DNA of 64,000 nt, taken from NCBI GenBank assembly GCA_023376005.1, contig CM042179.1, positions 17,790,107-17,854,106 on the forward strand, written 5' to 3'. Source of the DNA: Doryteuthis pealeii (Eukaryota; Mollusca; Cephalopoda; Myopsida; Loliginidae). Positions 1 to 13,394 of this stretch are shown one piece after another. The first letter of the stretch is position 1, and each line of letters opens with the position of its first letter. The notes beneath the pieces were generated by a model. It searched no databases. It saw only the letters and a list, made by a program, of their open reading frames with translations, and had not been told where the DNA came from. The translations under genes and the position numbers were made by a program.

Positions 1-3000
1 CCCATACATCACCAAAGATCAAAAGATTGATGTGATTGGATCAAATATGAAATATTCAAGTAAATATATATGTAGATAATCAGGTAAGAATAGAATTAGC
101 AAAGAATCCCATACATCACCAAAGATCAAAAGATTGATGTGATTGGATCAAATATGAAATATTCAAGTAAATATATATGTAGATAATCAGGTAAGAATAG
201 AATTAGCAAAGAATCCCATACATCACCAAAGATCAAAAGATTGATGTGATTGGATCAAATATTTACAAAGAATATGAAATATTCAAGTAAATATATATGT
301 AGATAATCAGGTAAGAATAGAATTAGCAAAGAATCCCATACATCACCAAAGATCAAAAGATTGATGTGATTGGATTTACAAAAATATGAAATATTCAAGT
401 AAATATATATGTAGATAATCAGGTAAGAATAGAATTAGCAAAGAATCCCATACATCACCAAAGATCAAAAGATTGATGTGATTGGATCAAATATGAAATA
501 TTCAAGTAAATATATATGTAGATAATCAGGTAAGAATAGAATTAGCAAAGAATCCCATACATCACCAAAGATCAAAAGATTGATGTGATTGGATCAAATA
601 TTTACAAAGAATATGAAATATTCAAGTAAATATATATGTAGATAATCAGGTAAGAATAGAATTAGCAAAGAATCCCATACATCACCAAAGATCAAAAGAT
701 TGATGTGATTGGATCAGAATATGAAATATTCAAGTAATATATATGTAGATAATCAGGTAAGAATAGAATTAGCAAAGAATCCCATACATCACCAAAGATC
801 AAAAGATTGATGTGATTGGATCAAATATTTACAAAGAATATGAAATATTCAAGTAAATATATATGTAGATAATCAGGTAAGAATAGAATTAGCAAAGAAT
901 CCCATACATCACCAAAGATCAAAAGATTGATGTGATTGGATCAAATATTTACAAAGAATATGAAATATTCAAGTAAATATATATGTAGATAATCAGGTAA
1001 GAATAGAATTAGCAAAGAATCCCATACATCACCAAAGATCAAAAGATTGATGTGATTGGATCAAATATTTACAAAGAATATGAAATATTCAAGTAAATAT
1101 ATATGTAGATAATCAGGTAAGAATAGAATTAGCAAAGAATCCCATACATCACCAAAGATCAAAAGATTGATGTGATTGGATCAAATATTTACAAAGAATA
1201 TGAAATATTCAAGTAAATATATATGTAGATAATCAGGTAAGAATAGAATTAGCAAAGAATCCCATACATCACCAAAGATCAAAAGATTGATGTGATTGGA
1301 TCAAATATTTACAAAGAATATGAAATATTCAAGTAAATATATATGTAGATAATCAGGTAAGAATAGAATTAGCAAAGAATCCCATACATCACCAAAGATC
1401 AAAAGATTGATGTGATTGGATCAAATATTTACAAAGAATATGAAATATTCAAGTAAATATATATGTAGATAATCAGGTAAGAATAGAATTAGCAAAGAAT
1501 CCCATACATCACCAAAGATCAAAAGATTGATGTGATTGGATAAAATATGAAATATTCAAGTAAATATATATGTAGATAATCAGGTAAGAATAGAATTAGC
1601 AAAGAATCCCATACATCACCAAAGATCAAAAGATTGATGTGATTGGATCAAATATGAAATATTCAAGTAAATATATATGTAGATAATCAGGTAAGAATAG
1701 AATTAGCAAAGAATCCCATACATCACCAAAGATCAAAAGATTGATGTGATTGGATCAAATATTTACAAAGAATATGAAATATTCAAGTAAATATATATGT
1801 AGATAATCAGGTAAGAATAGAATTAGCAAAGAATCCCATACATCACCAAAGATCAAAAGATTGATGTGATTGGATCAAATATTTACAAAGAATATGAAAT
1901 ATTCAAGTAAATATATATGTAGATAATCAGGTAAGAATAGAATTAGCAAAGAATCCCATACATCACCAAAGATCAAAAGATTGATGTGATTGGATCAAAT
2001 ATTTACAAAGAATATGAAATATTCAAGTAAATATATATGTAGATAATCAGGTAAGAATAGAATTAGCAAAGAATCCCATACATCACCAAAGATCAAAAGA
2101 TTGATGTGATTGGATCAAATATGAAATATTCAAGTAAATATATATGTAGATAATCAGGTAAGAATAGAATTAGCAAAGAATCCCATACATCACCAAAGAT
2201 CAAAAGATTGATGTGATTGGATCAAATATGAAATATTCAAGTAAATATATATGTAGATAATCAGGTAAGAATAGAATTAGCAAAGAATCCCATACATCAC
2301 CAAAGATCAAAAGATTGATGTGATTGGATCAAATATGAAATATTCAAGTAAATATATATGTAGATAATCAGGTAAGAATAGAATTAGCAAAGAATCCCAT
2401 ACATCACCAAAGATCAAAAGATTGATGTGATTGGATCAAATATTTACAAAGAATATGAAATATTCAAGTAAATATATATGTAGATAATCAGGTAAGAATA
2501 GAATTAGCAAAGAATCCCATACATCACCAAAGATCAAAAGATTGATGTGATTGGATCAAATATTTACAAAGAATATGAAATATTCAAGTAAATATATATG
2601 TAGATAATCAGGTAAGAATAGAATTAGCAAAGAATCCCATACATCACCAAAGATCAAAAGATTGATGTGATTGGATCAAATATTTACAAAGAATATGAAA
2701 TATTCAAGTAAATATATATGTAGATAATCAGGTAAGAATAGAATTAGCAAAGAATCCCATACATCACCAAAGATCAAAAGATTGATGTGATTGGATCAAA
2801 TATTTACAAAGAATATGAAATATTCAAGTAAATATATATGTAGATAATCAGGTAAGAATAGAATTAGCAAAGAATCCCATACATCACCAAAGATCAAAAG
2901 ATTGATGTGATTACAAAAATATGAAATATTCAAGTAAATATATATGTAGATAATCAGGTAAGAATAGAATTAGCAAAGAATCCCATACATCACCAAAGAT

Positions 3001-6000
3001 CAAAAGATTGATGTGATTGGATCAAAATATGAAATATTCAAGTAAATATATATGTAGATAATCAGGTAAGAATAGAATTAGCAAAGAATCCCATACATCA
3101 CCAAAGATCAAAAGATTGATGTGATTGGATCAAATATTTACAAAGAATATGAAATATTCAAGTAAATATATATGTAGATAATCAGGTAAGAATAGAATTA
3201 GCAAAGAATCCCATACATCACCAAAGATCAAAAGATTGATGTGATTGGATCAAATATTTACAAAGAATATGAAATATTCAAGTAAATATATATGTAGATA
3301 ATCAGGTAAGAATAGAATTAGCAAAGAATCCCATACATCACCAAAGATCAAAAGATTGATGTGATTGGATCAAATATTTACAAAGAATATGAAATATTCA
3401 AGTAAATATATATGTAGATAATCAGGTAAGAATAGAATTAGCAAAGAATCCCATACATCACCAAAGATCAAAAGATTGATGTGATTGGATCAAATATGAA
3501 ATATTCAAGTAAATATATATGTAGATAATCAGGTAAGAATAGAATTAGCAAAGAATCCCATACATCACCAAAGATCAAAAGATTGATGTGATTGGATCAA
3601 AATATGAAATATTCAAGTAAATATATATGTAGATAATCAGGTAAGAATAGAATTAGCAAAGAATCCCATACATCACCAAAGATCAAAAGATTGATGTGAT
3701 TGGATCAAATATGAAATATTCAAGTAAATATATATGTAGATAATCAGGTAAGAATAGAATTAGCAAAGAATCCCATACATCACCAAAGATCAAAAGATTG
3801 ATGTGATTGGATAAAATATGAAATATTCAAGTAAATATATATGTAGATAATCAGGTAAGAATAGAATTAGCAAAGAATCCCATACATCACCAAAGATCAA
3901 AAGATTGATGTGATTGGATCAAATATTGAAATATTCAAGTAAATATATATGTAGATAATCAGGTAAGAATAGAATTAGCAAAGAATCCCATACATCACCA
4001 AAGATCAAAAGATTGATGTGATTGGATCAAATATTTACAAAGAATATGAAATATTCAAGTAAATATATATGTAGATAATCAGGTAAGAATAGAATTAGCA
4101 AAGAATCCCATACATCACCAAAGATCAAAAGATTGATGTGATTGGATCAAATATTTACAAAGAATATGAAATATTCAAGTAAATATATATGTAGATAATC
4201 AGGTAAGAATAGAATTAGCAAAGAATCCCATACATCACCAAAGATCAAAAGATTGATGTGATTGGATCAAATATTTACAAAGAATATGAAATATTCAAGT
4301 AAATATATATGTAGATAATCAGGTAAGAATAGAATTAGCAAAGAATCCCATACATCACCAAAGATCAAAAGATTGATGTGATTGGATCAAATATTTACAA
4401 AGAAATATTCAAGTAAATATATATGTAGATAATCAGGTAAGAATAGAATTAGCAAAGAATCCCATACATCACCAAAGATCAAAAGATTGATGTGATTGGA
4501 TTTACAAAGAATATGAAATATTCAAGTAAATATATATGTAGATAATCAGGTAAGAATAGAATTAGCAAAGAATCCCATACATCACCAAAGATCAAAAGAT
4601 TGATGTGATTGGATCAAATATTTACAAAGAATATGAAATATTCAAGTAAATATATATGTAGATAATCAGGTAAGAATAGAATTAGCAAAGAATCCCATAC
4701 ATCACCAAAGATCAAAAGATTGATGTGATTGGATCAAATATTTACAAAGAATATGAAATATTCAAGTAAATATATATGTAGATAATCAGGTAAGAATAGA
4801 ATTAGCAAAGAATCCCATACATCACCAAAGATCAAAAGATTGATGTGATTGGATCAAATATTTACAAAGAATATGAAATATTCAAGTAAATATATATGTA
4901 GATAATCAGGTAAGAATAGAATTAGCAAAGAATCCCATACATCACCAAAGATCAAAAGATTGATGTGATTGGATCAAATATTTACAAAGAATATGAAATA
5001 TTCAAGTAAATATATATGTAGATAATCAGGTAAGAATAGAATTAGCAAAGAATCCCATACATCACCAAAGATCAAAAGATTGATGTGATTGGATCAAATA
5101 TTTACAAAGAATATGAAATATTCAAGTAAATATATATGTAGATAATCAGGTAAGAATAGAATTAGCAAAGAATCCCATACATCACCAAAGATCAAAAGAT
5201 TGATGTGATTGGATCAAAGAATATGAAATATTCAAGTAAATATATATGTAGATAATCAGGTAAGAATAGAATTAGCAAAGAATCCCATACATCACCAAAG
5301 ATCAAAAGATTGATGTGATTGGATCAAATATTTACAAAGAATATGAAATATTCAAGTAAATATATATGTAGATAATCAGGTAAGAATAGAATTAGCAAAG
5401 AATCCCATACATCACCAAAGATCAAAAGATTGATGTGATTGGATCAAATATGAAATATTCAAGTAAATATATATGTAGATAATCAGGTAAGAATAGAATT
5501 AGCAAAGAATCCCATACATCACCAAAGATCAAAAGATTGATGTGATTGGATCAAATATGAAATATTCAAGTAAATATATATGTAGATAATCAGGTAAGAA
5601 TAGAATTAGCAAAGAATCCCATACATCACCAAAGATCAAAAGATTGATGTGATTGGATCAAATATGAAATATTCAAGTAAATATATATGTAGATAATCAG
5701 GTAAGAATAGAATTAGCAAAGAATCCCATACATCACCAAAGATCAAAAGATTGATGTGATTGGATCAAATATGAAATATTCAAGTAAATATATATGTAGA
5801 TAATCAGGTAAGAATAGAATTAGCAAAGAATCCCATACATCACCAAAGATCAAAAGATTGATGTGATTGGATCAAAATTTACAAAGAATATGAAATATTC
5901 AAGTAAATATATATGTAGATAATCAGGTAAGAATAGAATTAGCAAAGAATCCCATACATCACCAAAGATCAAAAGATTGATGTGATTGGATCAAATATTT

Positions 6001-6962
6001 ACAAAGAATATGAAATATTCAAGTAAATATATATGTAGATAATCAGGTAAGAATAGAATTAGCAAAGAATCCCATACATCACCAAAGATCAAAAGATTGA
6101 TGTGATTGGATCAAATATTTACAAAGAATATGAAATATTCAAGTAAATATATATGTAGATAATCAGGTAAGAATAGAATTAGCAAAGAATCCCATACATC
6201 ACCAAAGATCAAAAGATTGATGTGATTGGATCAAATATTTACAAAGAATATGAAATATTCAAGTAAATATATATGTAGATAATCAGGTAAGAATAGAATT
6301 AGCAAAGAATCCCATACATCACCAAAGATCAAAAGATTGATGTGATTGGATCAAATATTACAAAGAATATGAAATATTCAAGTAAATATATATGTAGATA
6401 ATCAGGTAAGAATAGAATTAGCAAAGAATCCCATACATCACCAAAGATCAAAAGATTGATGTGATTGGATCAAATATTTACAAAGAATATGAAATATTCA
6501 AGTAAATATATATGTAGATAATCAGGTAAGAATAGAATTAGCAAAGAATCCCATACATCACCAAAGATCAAAAGATTGATGTGATTGGATCAAAATATGA
6601 AATATTCAAGTAAATATATATGTAGATAATCAGGTAAGAATAGAATTAGCAAAGAATCCCATACATCACCAAAGATCAAAAGATTGATGTGATTGGATCA
6701 AATATTTACAAAGAATATGAAATATTCAAGTAAATATATATGTAGATAATCAGGTAAGAATAGAATTAGCAAAGAATCCCATACATCACCAAAGATCAAA
6801 AGATTGATGTGATTGGATCAAATATTTACAAAGAATATGAAATATTCAAGTAAATATATATGTAGATAATCAGGTAAGAATAGAATTAGCAAAGAATCCA
6901 TACATCACCAAAGATCAAAAGATTGATGTGATTGGATCAAATATTTACAAAGAATATGAAAT
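1..6962. repeat. Satellite A: tandem array with 120-bp and 107-bp units
   Basis: About 60 head-to-tail copies of one AT-rich unit fill the start of the window. The long form is 120 bp. The short form is 107 bp and lacks a 13-bp block (ttacaaagaatat) lying between two copies of the short motif AATAT, which fits deletion by slippage. A few units carry other small junction variants, for example near 375, 715, 2910 and 4400. Identity between units is very high. There is no open frame of note. Each unit contains CAGGTAAGAA, which resembles a splice donor, but nothing else suggests an exon. The array begins before the window and decays at about 6962, just before a gap. Confidence 0.97.
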
Positions 6963-7000
6963 ATATGTCAAGCTAAATAAGTATATGTAATAATTCAGTA

Positions 7001-7100
7001 NNNNNNNNNNNNNNNNNNNNNNNNNNNNNNNNNNNNNNNNNNNNNNNNNNNNNNNNNNNNNNNNNNNNNNNNNNNNNNNNNNNNNNNNNNNNNNNNNNNN
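7001..7100. other. Assembly gap of 100 N
   Basis: Exactly 100 N, the conventional length for a scaffold gap of unknown size. It follows the end of satellite A, so the array's true right flank is unknown. Confidence 0.99.
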
Positions 7101-7239
7101 AAGAGGGAGATATATATGATGGCACAAACTCGTATTCAAGTATTGCCATTAGCTTGATATAGTACCATAACAAAAAAAAAAAAAAAAAAAAAAAAATGCT
7201 CATTAGTTCAAAACAATAACAGGTGAGCTTCAAAAAAGT
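7101..7239. other. Short spacer with an A25 tract
   Basis: No gene is seen. A run of about 25 A lies at 7172-7196. Because the adjacent LINE is on the minus strand, this run is T in its sense strand and is not that LINE's poly(A) tail. Confidence 0.6.
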
Positions 7240-7329
7240 TCAACAATGAGCGACGAAATGGCTCTTTAGTCCTGCAAAAAGTCTTGCCACCCTTCCCACA
7301 ATACAGGTATTCAGGGAAGCACAGGGTAT

Positions 7330-7830
7330 TTATTAGTCACTCAGCCGATGCCAGAACTTGGTGACTGATCAGCGCCAGCTTTGCTCATACATGAGCCGTC
7401 CACACTGGTCACATAGTAAGACCGATTTGAAGGCCCTTGATTGTCCTACTTCTTATCTTTTGGCGAATATCTCTCTTCAACTGCTCATGCTGTATATGGC
7501 CGGCTCAAACTTTCCGTGCCCTCCTGCACAGCTCTCCACTGTCCACGGGTAAAGACTTACTCTCCCAGGTCTTCACATCGATGTTAACAATTTTTTCAGG
7601 TCGACCGTCAGCAATCCTTGTATCTCGATCTTGGGCCCTTGAGCCAAGCTTGCCGTTTATAAGTTCGCCGACATAGAGCAGTTGTTTAGGAAGTCGCCAT
7701 CGTTCATGGAGACCTTACCAAATGCCACTGTTGGCCATCTCTCAATCTAGTTGATTATGAGAGATTCTATGCTTTTGACATTTGGCTCGCTTCAAAACCT
7801 CGATGTACTGGAGCAGGACATTGCAGCGCA
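7330..7830 (-). pseudogene. LINE C-terminal region after the RT, broken
   Basis: Minus-strand translation shows VKSIESLI (about 7755-7790), PKQLLY.GELINGK (about 7650-7700), VNIDVKTWES (about 7555-7590) and a GHI.HEQLKRDIR stretch (about 7440-7500). I recognise this as the usual tail of RTE-like LINE ORFs in molluscs, after the RT. It is fragmented by frameshifts, like the rest of the element. The exact 3' end of the element was not determined. Confidence 0.7.
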
Positions 7831-7939
7831 ACCCTAGTATTATGTCGCTAGGCATTGCTGGTGAAAGCGCTCGAGAACGTTAAGATGTTCTTGTATGGTA
7901 GTCTCAGGTTTCAAACAAGCTACAGGAGAGTTAGATAAA

Positions 7940-9610
7940 ACACATATTGAAACATATACCTTTGACTTTTGTTGCAACTGAATACCAACATTGGCAATCC
8001 AACAACCTCCTGTTTATATTTTCCCAAATGGCATCAACTTGCCTTGCTGATTGTGCACCGAGAGCCAGATTCGCATGGCAAGGTACCAGTCATGTTTAGC
8101 ATGCTAACCCTCAGGTATATTCTAACCTATTTACACTGCTACTTCTGCCCATAGAACATAGATAGCCGGTTCAATGTATGATTCACCTGGTGCGGTTGAT
8201 ACATAAGAACAGTCTTTTTCACCTCATTGATGTAAGTCCCAAATGAACTGCACGCACTTCAAAGGCATCATGAGGCGTTGCAGTATCATCCGTGCATAGC
8301 AACAAGATCAGCACATCATCTGCATAGAGCAAGTCACGAACAGTATTGTAAATACCTTGGTGTGTGCACTAAGACGTCTGATGTTGAAAAGCTTCCCAGT
8401 TATATATATATAAACCATCAGAACAATCCTTAAATGCCATTAAACACCATGGCAAAAAGAGTTGTGGGTGCTTGTAATATCCCTTGTTTAACACCCGTTC
8501 TCCACTGAAATAGGATCCGCCAGTTTCCCTCCAATGTTGACCACAGCTTTCATATCATCATGAAAAAGTTTAGAATAGATATAAACTTGTCAGGACACCA
8601 AGTTTTTGAGAATCTCCCAAAGAGCTCCTATTTACAGTATCAATGCTTTGTTAGATCCATGAACACTTGATACAATCCATGCGTTGTTTCTATACATTTC
8701 TCCTTTGTTAATTGCCTGGTTGTAAAGATCATATCTAACCGTCCCGCGACCCACTTCTAAAGCCACACTGTGATCAGGTAAAACATCCTTAAAATGTGTT
8801 CCAGCATTCTATCAAGCATGATTCTGCATAGCACGTTGCCAACAACCTGAAAGCAGTGAGAATGCCAGCCGATAATTTCCACAATCATCTTTTTGCACCT
8901 TTTCCCTTGTATAGCACCACCATGGAGCCCGCACATTTTGATTATCTCTGCCATATAGCTGATCCATACCAGGTGACTTTCCAGAGTTCAGTTTATAGAC
9001 AGCTGCTTTAACCTCCGGGAGAGGGAGGGGACATCTGCCAAGATCTTCTGCTTGACCGGGTTTGCAGGGGATAGACCGAATGAACTCCTGTTCAACCTCA
9101 GAAGCCTATTGAGAAGCTCATCAAAATGCTCTCTCCATCTAAGAAAATATTGGAAGGATCTCGAAGAAGCTTCTGACCATCCTTTTTGAGTGCAGTTGGG
9201 GTGATAGATGAGCTTGATGGCCCATACACGCATGCAGTAAGGTGTATAAAACCTTGGTTTTTGTTGGTGTTGTAGCAAGTTGTATTTCATGGCCTTACTC
9301 CACCATGCAGCCTGCATGTTTCGAAGCTTCTCTGGCACCTCCCTTTTGATTGCTTTAAAAACTGTCATCAATCGATCTTGTTCATCTTTTTTCGACCACA
9401 TCTTGAATAAGCCATGTAGGGATTTAGCCTTTGAATCCAGTATGCTTGAATTTCAGTGTCATTCTCATCAAACAAATCCTGGTGTTTCACGTTTTGCAAT
9501 GTCAATACTTTCTTTACACACCTCATAGACAGACGTTTAAAATCATCCCATGTGTTTTCACACTCCAACTCTTCCATCTCCTTGACCAGTTCTTGTTCAC
9601 AGCAACATCT
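7940..9610 (-). pseudogene. LINE reverse transcriptase domain, broken
   Basis: This would copy the LINE RNA at the nicked target. Reading the minus strand, the N-terminal part includes VYKLNSGKSPGMDQ (about 8960-9005), the NYR-type motif with VVGNVLCRIMLDRMLEHI (about 8785-8840), and the catalytic LLYADDVL box, with YADD encoded at about 8315-8326. Stops and frame changes occur throughout. The longest single frames are 8757-8954 and 8988-9401. The order and spacing are those of a LINE RT lying between its endonuclease and C-terminal region. Confidence 0.85.
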
Positions 9611-9679
9611 TTAGACGACCAATGTAAGTCGGCTTAGGGGAAGTCACACCTGTCCCCTTAAATCTTCGGCTTTACAACA

Positions 9680-10490
9680 AACCTAACCTAGCTCGAATCG
9701 CAACCGATGGTCAGTCCAGCATTCTGCGCACGCATAACACGAACACTGGAATGTCGCTTTATATCTTGTTTTTCTTTCTGCCAACACATAATTGATCATA
9801 TGCCACACTGTTTGGAGACCTGGATGCCATCCAGAGTTTGTTATTGTAATTGTTTGTTTTTCTGTTGAAACATGGGTGTTACCACATAGAAATCCACTCC
9901 GAGCAGAACTGCAGCAACCTTAGACCATTGGCGGTTACACTTGCCCACTCCATGTCTATACCCATTACTGTCCAGGTCTCAAAATCCCTCCTACCCTAGC
10001 ATTAAAGTCGCCAAGAATGATGACTTTGTCCGAGCAAGGGGTTCCGGTCTAACTATTTCCTGTAATGAGAGGTAGAAATTAAGTTTTTCCTCTTCTGCTG
10101 CATTCATAGTAGGTGCATAGACACTCACGAGGGTCACAAAACGACCTCCTATCAACGGTAACTCATCGTTATGATCCGATCACTCACTCCACATGGATTT
10201 CTTCCAGACTTGAGAGAAATGTAGTCCCTCACAGCAAACGCCACACCAGATTCCTTCTACATCCTCCTCTTTACCACTCAGAAAAAGGTGTAACCTCCAG
10301 ACAACTCCGACAGCTGTCCTTTATCAGCCAGCCTCGTCTCAGATAATGCGACAATATCCAAATCATAACGCTGAGTTCCTTTGACACAAGAGCAGATCTA
10401 CGTTCCGGAGTGTGAGTGTCGATGGCAAGTCAAGTAGCGTCCGTATGTTTCAACAGCCAATGTTCATTGCATTGATTTCCGAGCAGTAAG
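9680..10490 (-). pseudogene. LINE endonuclease domain (EEP/APE family), broken
   Basis: This domain would nick target DNA for target-primed reverse transcription. On the minus strand the translation shows ALSETRLADKGQ (10311-10355, the S-E-T-R motif), then an APTMNAAEEEK stretch (about 10080-10115), then GDFNARVG (about 9991-10014), and finally a DHRLRFEL motif (about 9692-9717). These are the ordered landmarks of an exonuclease-endonuclease-phosphatase fold in LINEs. They fall in different frames, so several indels and stops separate them. The LINE reverse transcriptase follows directly. Confidence 0.85.
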
Positions 10491-10679
10491 TAGGATGACG
10501 ACCGGCCACAGGCTGCGGGCCCCCTGAGACACCTGCCGGGGCCAGACTCTGATATTTCCAAAGCCCTTATTGCCATTGACGTTCATATTTTTCTTGATAA
10601 AATTCATCTTTATTTGCCGTTTTAGGCTACAGCCAGCCTTAGTACATATAAAGGACAAGAACTTGTATTGCATAAAGCA

Positions 10680-11080
10680 ATGCCTGTGCCTGAAGCTTTT
10701 TTAAGTGAGGAAAGGCTTTGCACAGAACCAATCCCACTCTCTAAATGACTGCCACGTTGACCCAAAAAGAGAACAAGTCAACATCATTGGCTGCAGCAGA
10801 CCGCCGCAGGTTAAATTTTTGGAGTTTTCCTTCTCCTAGACACTTGCCTTGACAAGGCTGAGGAATGCATCTCTCCGGTGGTTTTGCTACGCACTGGATA
10901 CCAATCCAAGTATTTCTACGTCCCCGCGTATGTTATTTGCTAGATGGCTGTTTGAGCGAAAAGGCTTCATCCGCCCTTTGACAGGTTTTGTTTTTCGTCT
11001 GCGGATGTCTAGCCATCCTCCTCACCAGATAGGCTTGGTGGGGTACCGGTTTTAGTCGCCTGATAACCCGACTATGAAGA
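10680..11080 (-). other. LINE 5' leader (presumed 5' UTR)
   Basis: This block is distinctly richer in GC than its surroundings and lies directly upstream, on the minus strand, of the LINE endonuclease. It ends sharply at about 11078 where a TA microsatellite begins. It has no coding potential that I recognise. Its role as the LINE 5' leader is inferred from position and from resemblance to leaders that I recall preceding this LINE type in cephalopods. Confidence 0.55.
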
Positions 11081-11240
11081 TATAATATTATAATATATGA
11101 TATAATATATATATATATAATATAAGATATATAATATAAGATATAATATATAATATGATATATATGTATATATATATATATATTATTATACATATATGTA
11201 TATATGATACATACATATATACATATATGTTATATATGAT
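11079..11240. repeat. TA-rich microsatellite
   Basis: Irregular TA/ATAT runs with interspersed AAG and TGATAC. Apparent open frames here are Tyr/Ile-rich translations of TA and are not genes. Confidence 0.95.
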
Positions 11241-12062
11241 ACATATTCTTAGAGATACTCTCATCCCAGTGAGAATATCTTTGAGTGTGGTGCTTTTCCT
11301 ACTTGCTATGCATAGGTAAATGTAACTAACTCCCAAAACATGTAGGTTGAACTTGTATTGGTAAGATGTTGTCAACTGCCTTTATAAGGAAATTTAGTGT
11401 TTTTATTGATGTCACTCCATGTGATTGAATCTGAAGAAGATGAATTTCTATCATTTATTTTATGTAGATTCTTTTGGACCATCAATGCTGCTATGGGTAA
11501 AGACCTAAAACCTGTTCTTCCATTTTTCCACGCTGCCAATGATTTGATACAACTTATTTTGTCTTATATTTATGACACTTATTATGAAAACTCTTCTTCA
11601 CTTTTTGAATTGCAAAAGTAGTGCAGCATCTGGAAAAGTCAAATTTAGTGGATCTTTTTTTAATGTAATAGAATTGTACTAAGGTAATGCTGAGAATTAA
11701 ATTTCCAGATATAGCAAAGTCAAAATGGTAACTTTTGACAAGTGAAAACAAATATGTGGTGAAGTATGAAATCTCCCAGGGGAGAAGGATTTGGTAAGAT
11801 TAATAAAGATGGCAGGAGGCTAACGATTCTACCTGCATTAGAGTGCAGTGAAAGGTACAAACTATAGTAAGTTGAAGTTTAGAGGTTCAGATCAAACCTC
11901 TGACATTTAAAAATGGGTGGACAATTCCCCAGATATGAAAAAGAGTAGAGAAAATTTGGTAGAGAAAAAAAAACATAGTCAGCCACCCACGCCAACTGAA
12001 GCATGAATATCACAAAATTTTTTTTTTTTACACCATTAGACTGACATAAAAACTTTGACTCA
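11241..12062. other. Unassigned intergenic sequence
   Basis: AT-rich sequence without a recognised gene or element. Short open frames (11397-11621 on plus, 11879-12139 on minus) show no domain I know and no codon pattern suggesting a gene. Confidence 0.5.
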
Positions 12063-12650
12063 TGGCTGTTAAGTAAGCAGACCCAGTTGAATACCATTGC
12101 TACCAGAGTCCACATTGGTCTATGAAGCTCCCTGACCAAATACTTGTACCAGGCTGTTAAGTAAGCAGACCCAGTTGAATACCATTGCTACCCAGAGTCC
12201 ACATTGGTCTATGAAGCCTCCTGACCAATACCTTGTACCAGGCTGTTAAGTAAGCAGACCCAGTTAATACCATTGCTACCAGAGTCCACATTGGTCTATG
12301 AAGTCCTTGACATATTGTACCAGGCTGTTAAGTAAGCAGACCCAGTTGAATACATTGCTACCAGAGTCCACATTGGTCTATGAAGGCCTCCTGACCAAAT
12401 ACCTTGTACCAGGCTGTTAAGTAAGCAGACCCAGTTGAATACCATTGCTACAGAGTCCACATTGGTCTATGAAGCCTCCTGACCAAATACCCTTGTACCA
12501 GGCTGTTAAGTAGCAGACCAGTTGAATACCATTGCTACAGAGTCCACATTGGTCTATGAGCTCCTACCAAATACCTTGTACCAGGTGTTAAGTAAGTGTG
12601 AAAACCATTGCTACCAGAGTCCACATTGGTCTATGAAGCCTCCTGACCAA
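12063..12650. repeat. Tandem repeat with about 89-bp unit, 6-7 copies
   Basis: The unit runs from ggctgttaagtaagcagac through ccacattggtctatgaag to ccttgtacca, about 89 bp. About six to seven copies follow each other and differ mainly by single-base losses (for example cccagttgaata against cagttaata, or gaagcctcctgacc against gaagtccttgac). The last copy is truncated. The error pattern of small deletions is the same as elsewhere in this contig. Confidence 0.92.
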
Positions 12651-13394
12651 TGTGACACTCAAATGAAATGATAGTGGTAAGTGATATAATTTGATGTAAT
12701 AACACAAAGCGATATAACTAACAACCATATTACATTTGACCATCATTTTGTTTTATTTCTTTGGTTGAATTCTGATATTTTGAGCAGCCTTTTGATAATC
12801 TGTTCAATCCAGAGGGAACACATCACATGTCTGCTTTGTCTCTCTGGAAGACATCATGGATGGAGAAAGAAAGTCCAGATTGAGGTTCATTATGTACAAA
12901 TCAAGTATAGCACACAATCAGCGGAAAGAGATCTGTTAGCCAGGGGACACAAATTTATATTTATCAACAGTGACAACATTAGAAATTTTAACTTCATTGA
13001 TGAACTGTATAGTGCACGTTTGTTAAGGAATTGGTACTCCCAACGATCTTTTCATATATATTGGCATTGTAGTCTCAGAAAGACCATAGATTTCTTGTGC
13101 CTTATAGTTAAGTTTCTAAGGCAGCACCATCTATGACTTTAGTCACTTAAGACAGTCCTGAGCCATCTGGTAGAGTTGATATTAAAGGTCTTGAGATTTT
13201 GCTTACAGACATTTTTTTTAAGTGTATCTGGGGATGACCAATCTGTCTCTTGCCAGATGAAAGTTCTGCATAGAGTATTGGCCTTTGGGATTTGCCCATT
13301 GTCCATCCGTACAGCAGAATCCCTCGAAAATCTGCAGAAAGGATATTAGGTTGAATTCAGACGCCTATGTGGAGTTGCTAAACACTGTAGTCAA
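12651..13394. other. Unassigned sequence with one non-ATG open frame
   Basis: A 123-codon open frame covers 12765-13136 on plus but opens with TTG. I recognise no domain in it. It contains an acidic/aromatic stretch without obvious membrane segments. It may be part of the mariner relic's flank or chance. The rest of the interval shows nothing I can name. Confidence 0.35.

Larger units (their letters stand above)
7240..11080 (-). mobile_element. Degraded, nearly full-length LINE (RTE-like, APE-type endonuclease plus RT)
   Basis: Read on the minus strand, this stretch gives, in order, a 5' leader (about 11080-10680), an APE-type endonuclease (about 10490-9680), a reverse transcriptase (about 9610-7940) and a C-terminal region (about 7830-7330). 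Each is identifiable only in pieces because frameshifts and stops are frequent. The order is that of a non-LTR retrotransposon of the RTE-like group whose endonuclease is often misannotated as craniofacial development protein 2. No target-site duplication was found by eye. It is a dead copy. Confidence 0.85.

Noticed and set aside
1..6962. CRISPR-like regular repeats
   Set aside because: Units are contiguous with no unique spacers, in a eukaryotic, transposon-rich context.
7172..7196. Poly(A) tail of the adjacent LINE
   Set aside because: The LINE is on the minus strand, where this tract reads as T.
12765..13136. A 123-codon gene
   Set aside because: It opens with TTG rather than ATG, has no recognised domain, and lies in an interval with other relics.
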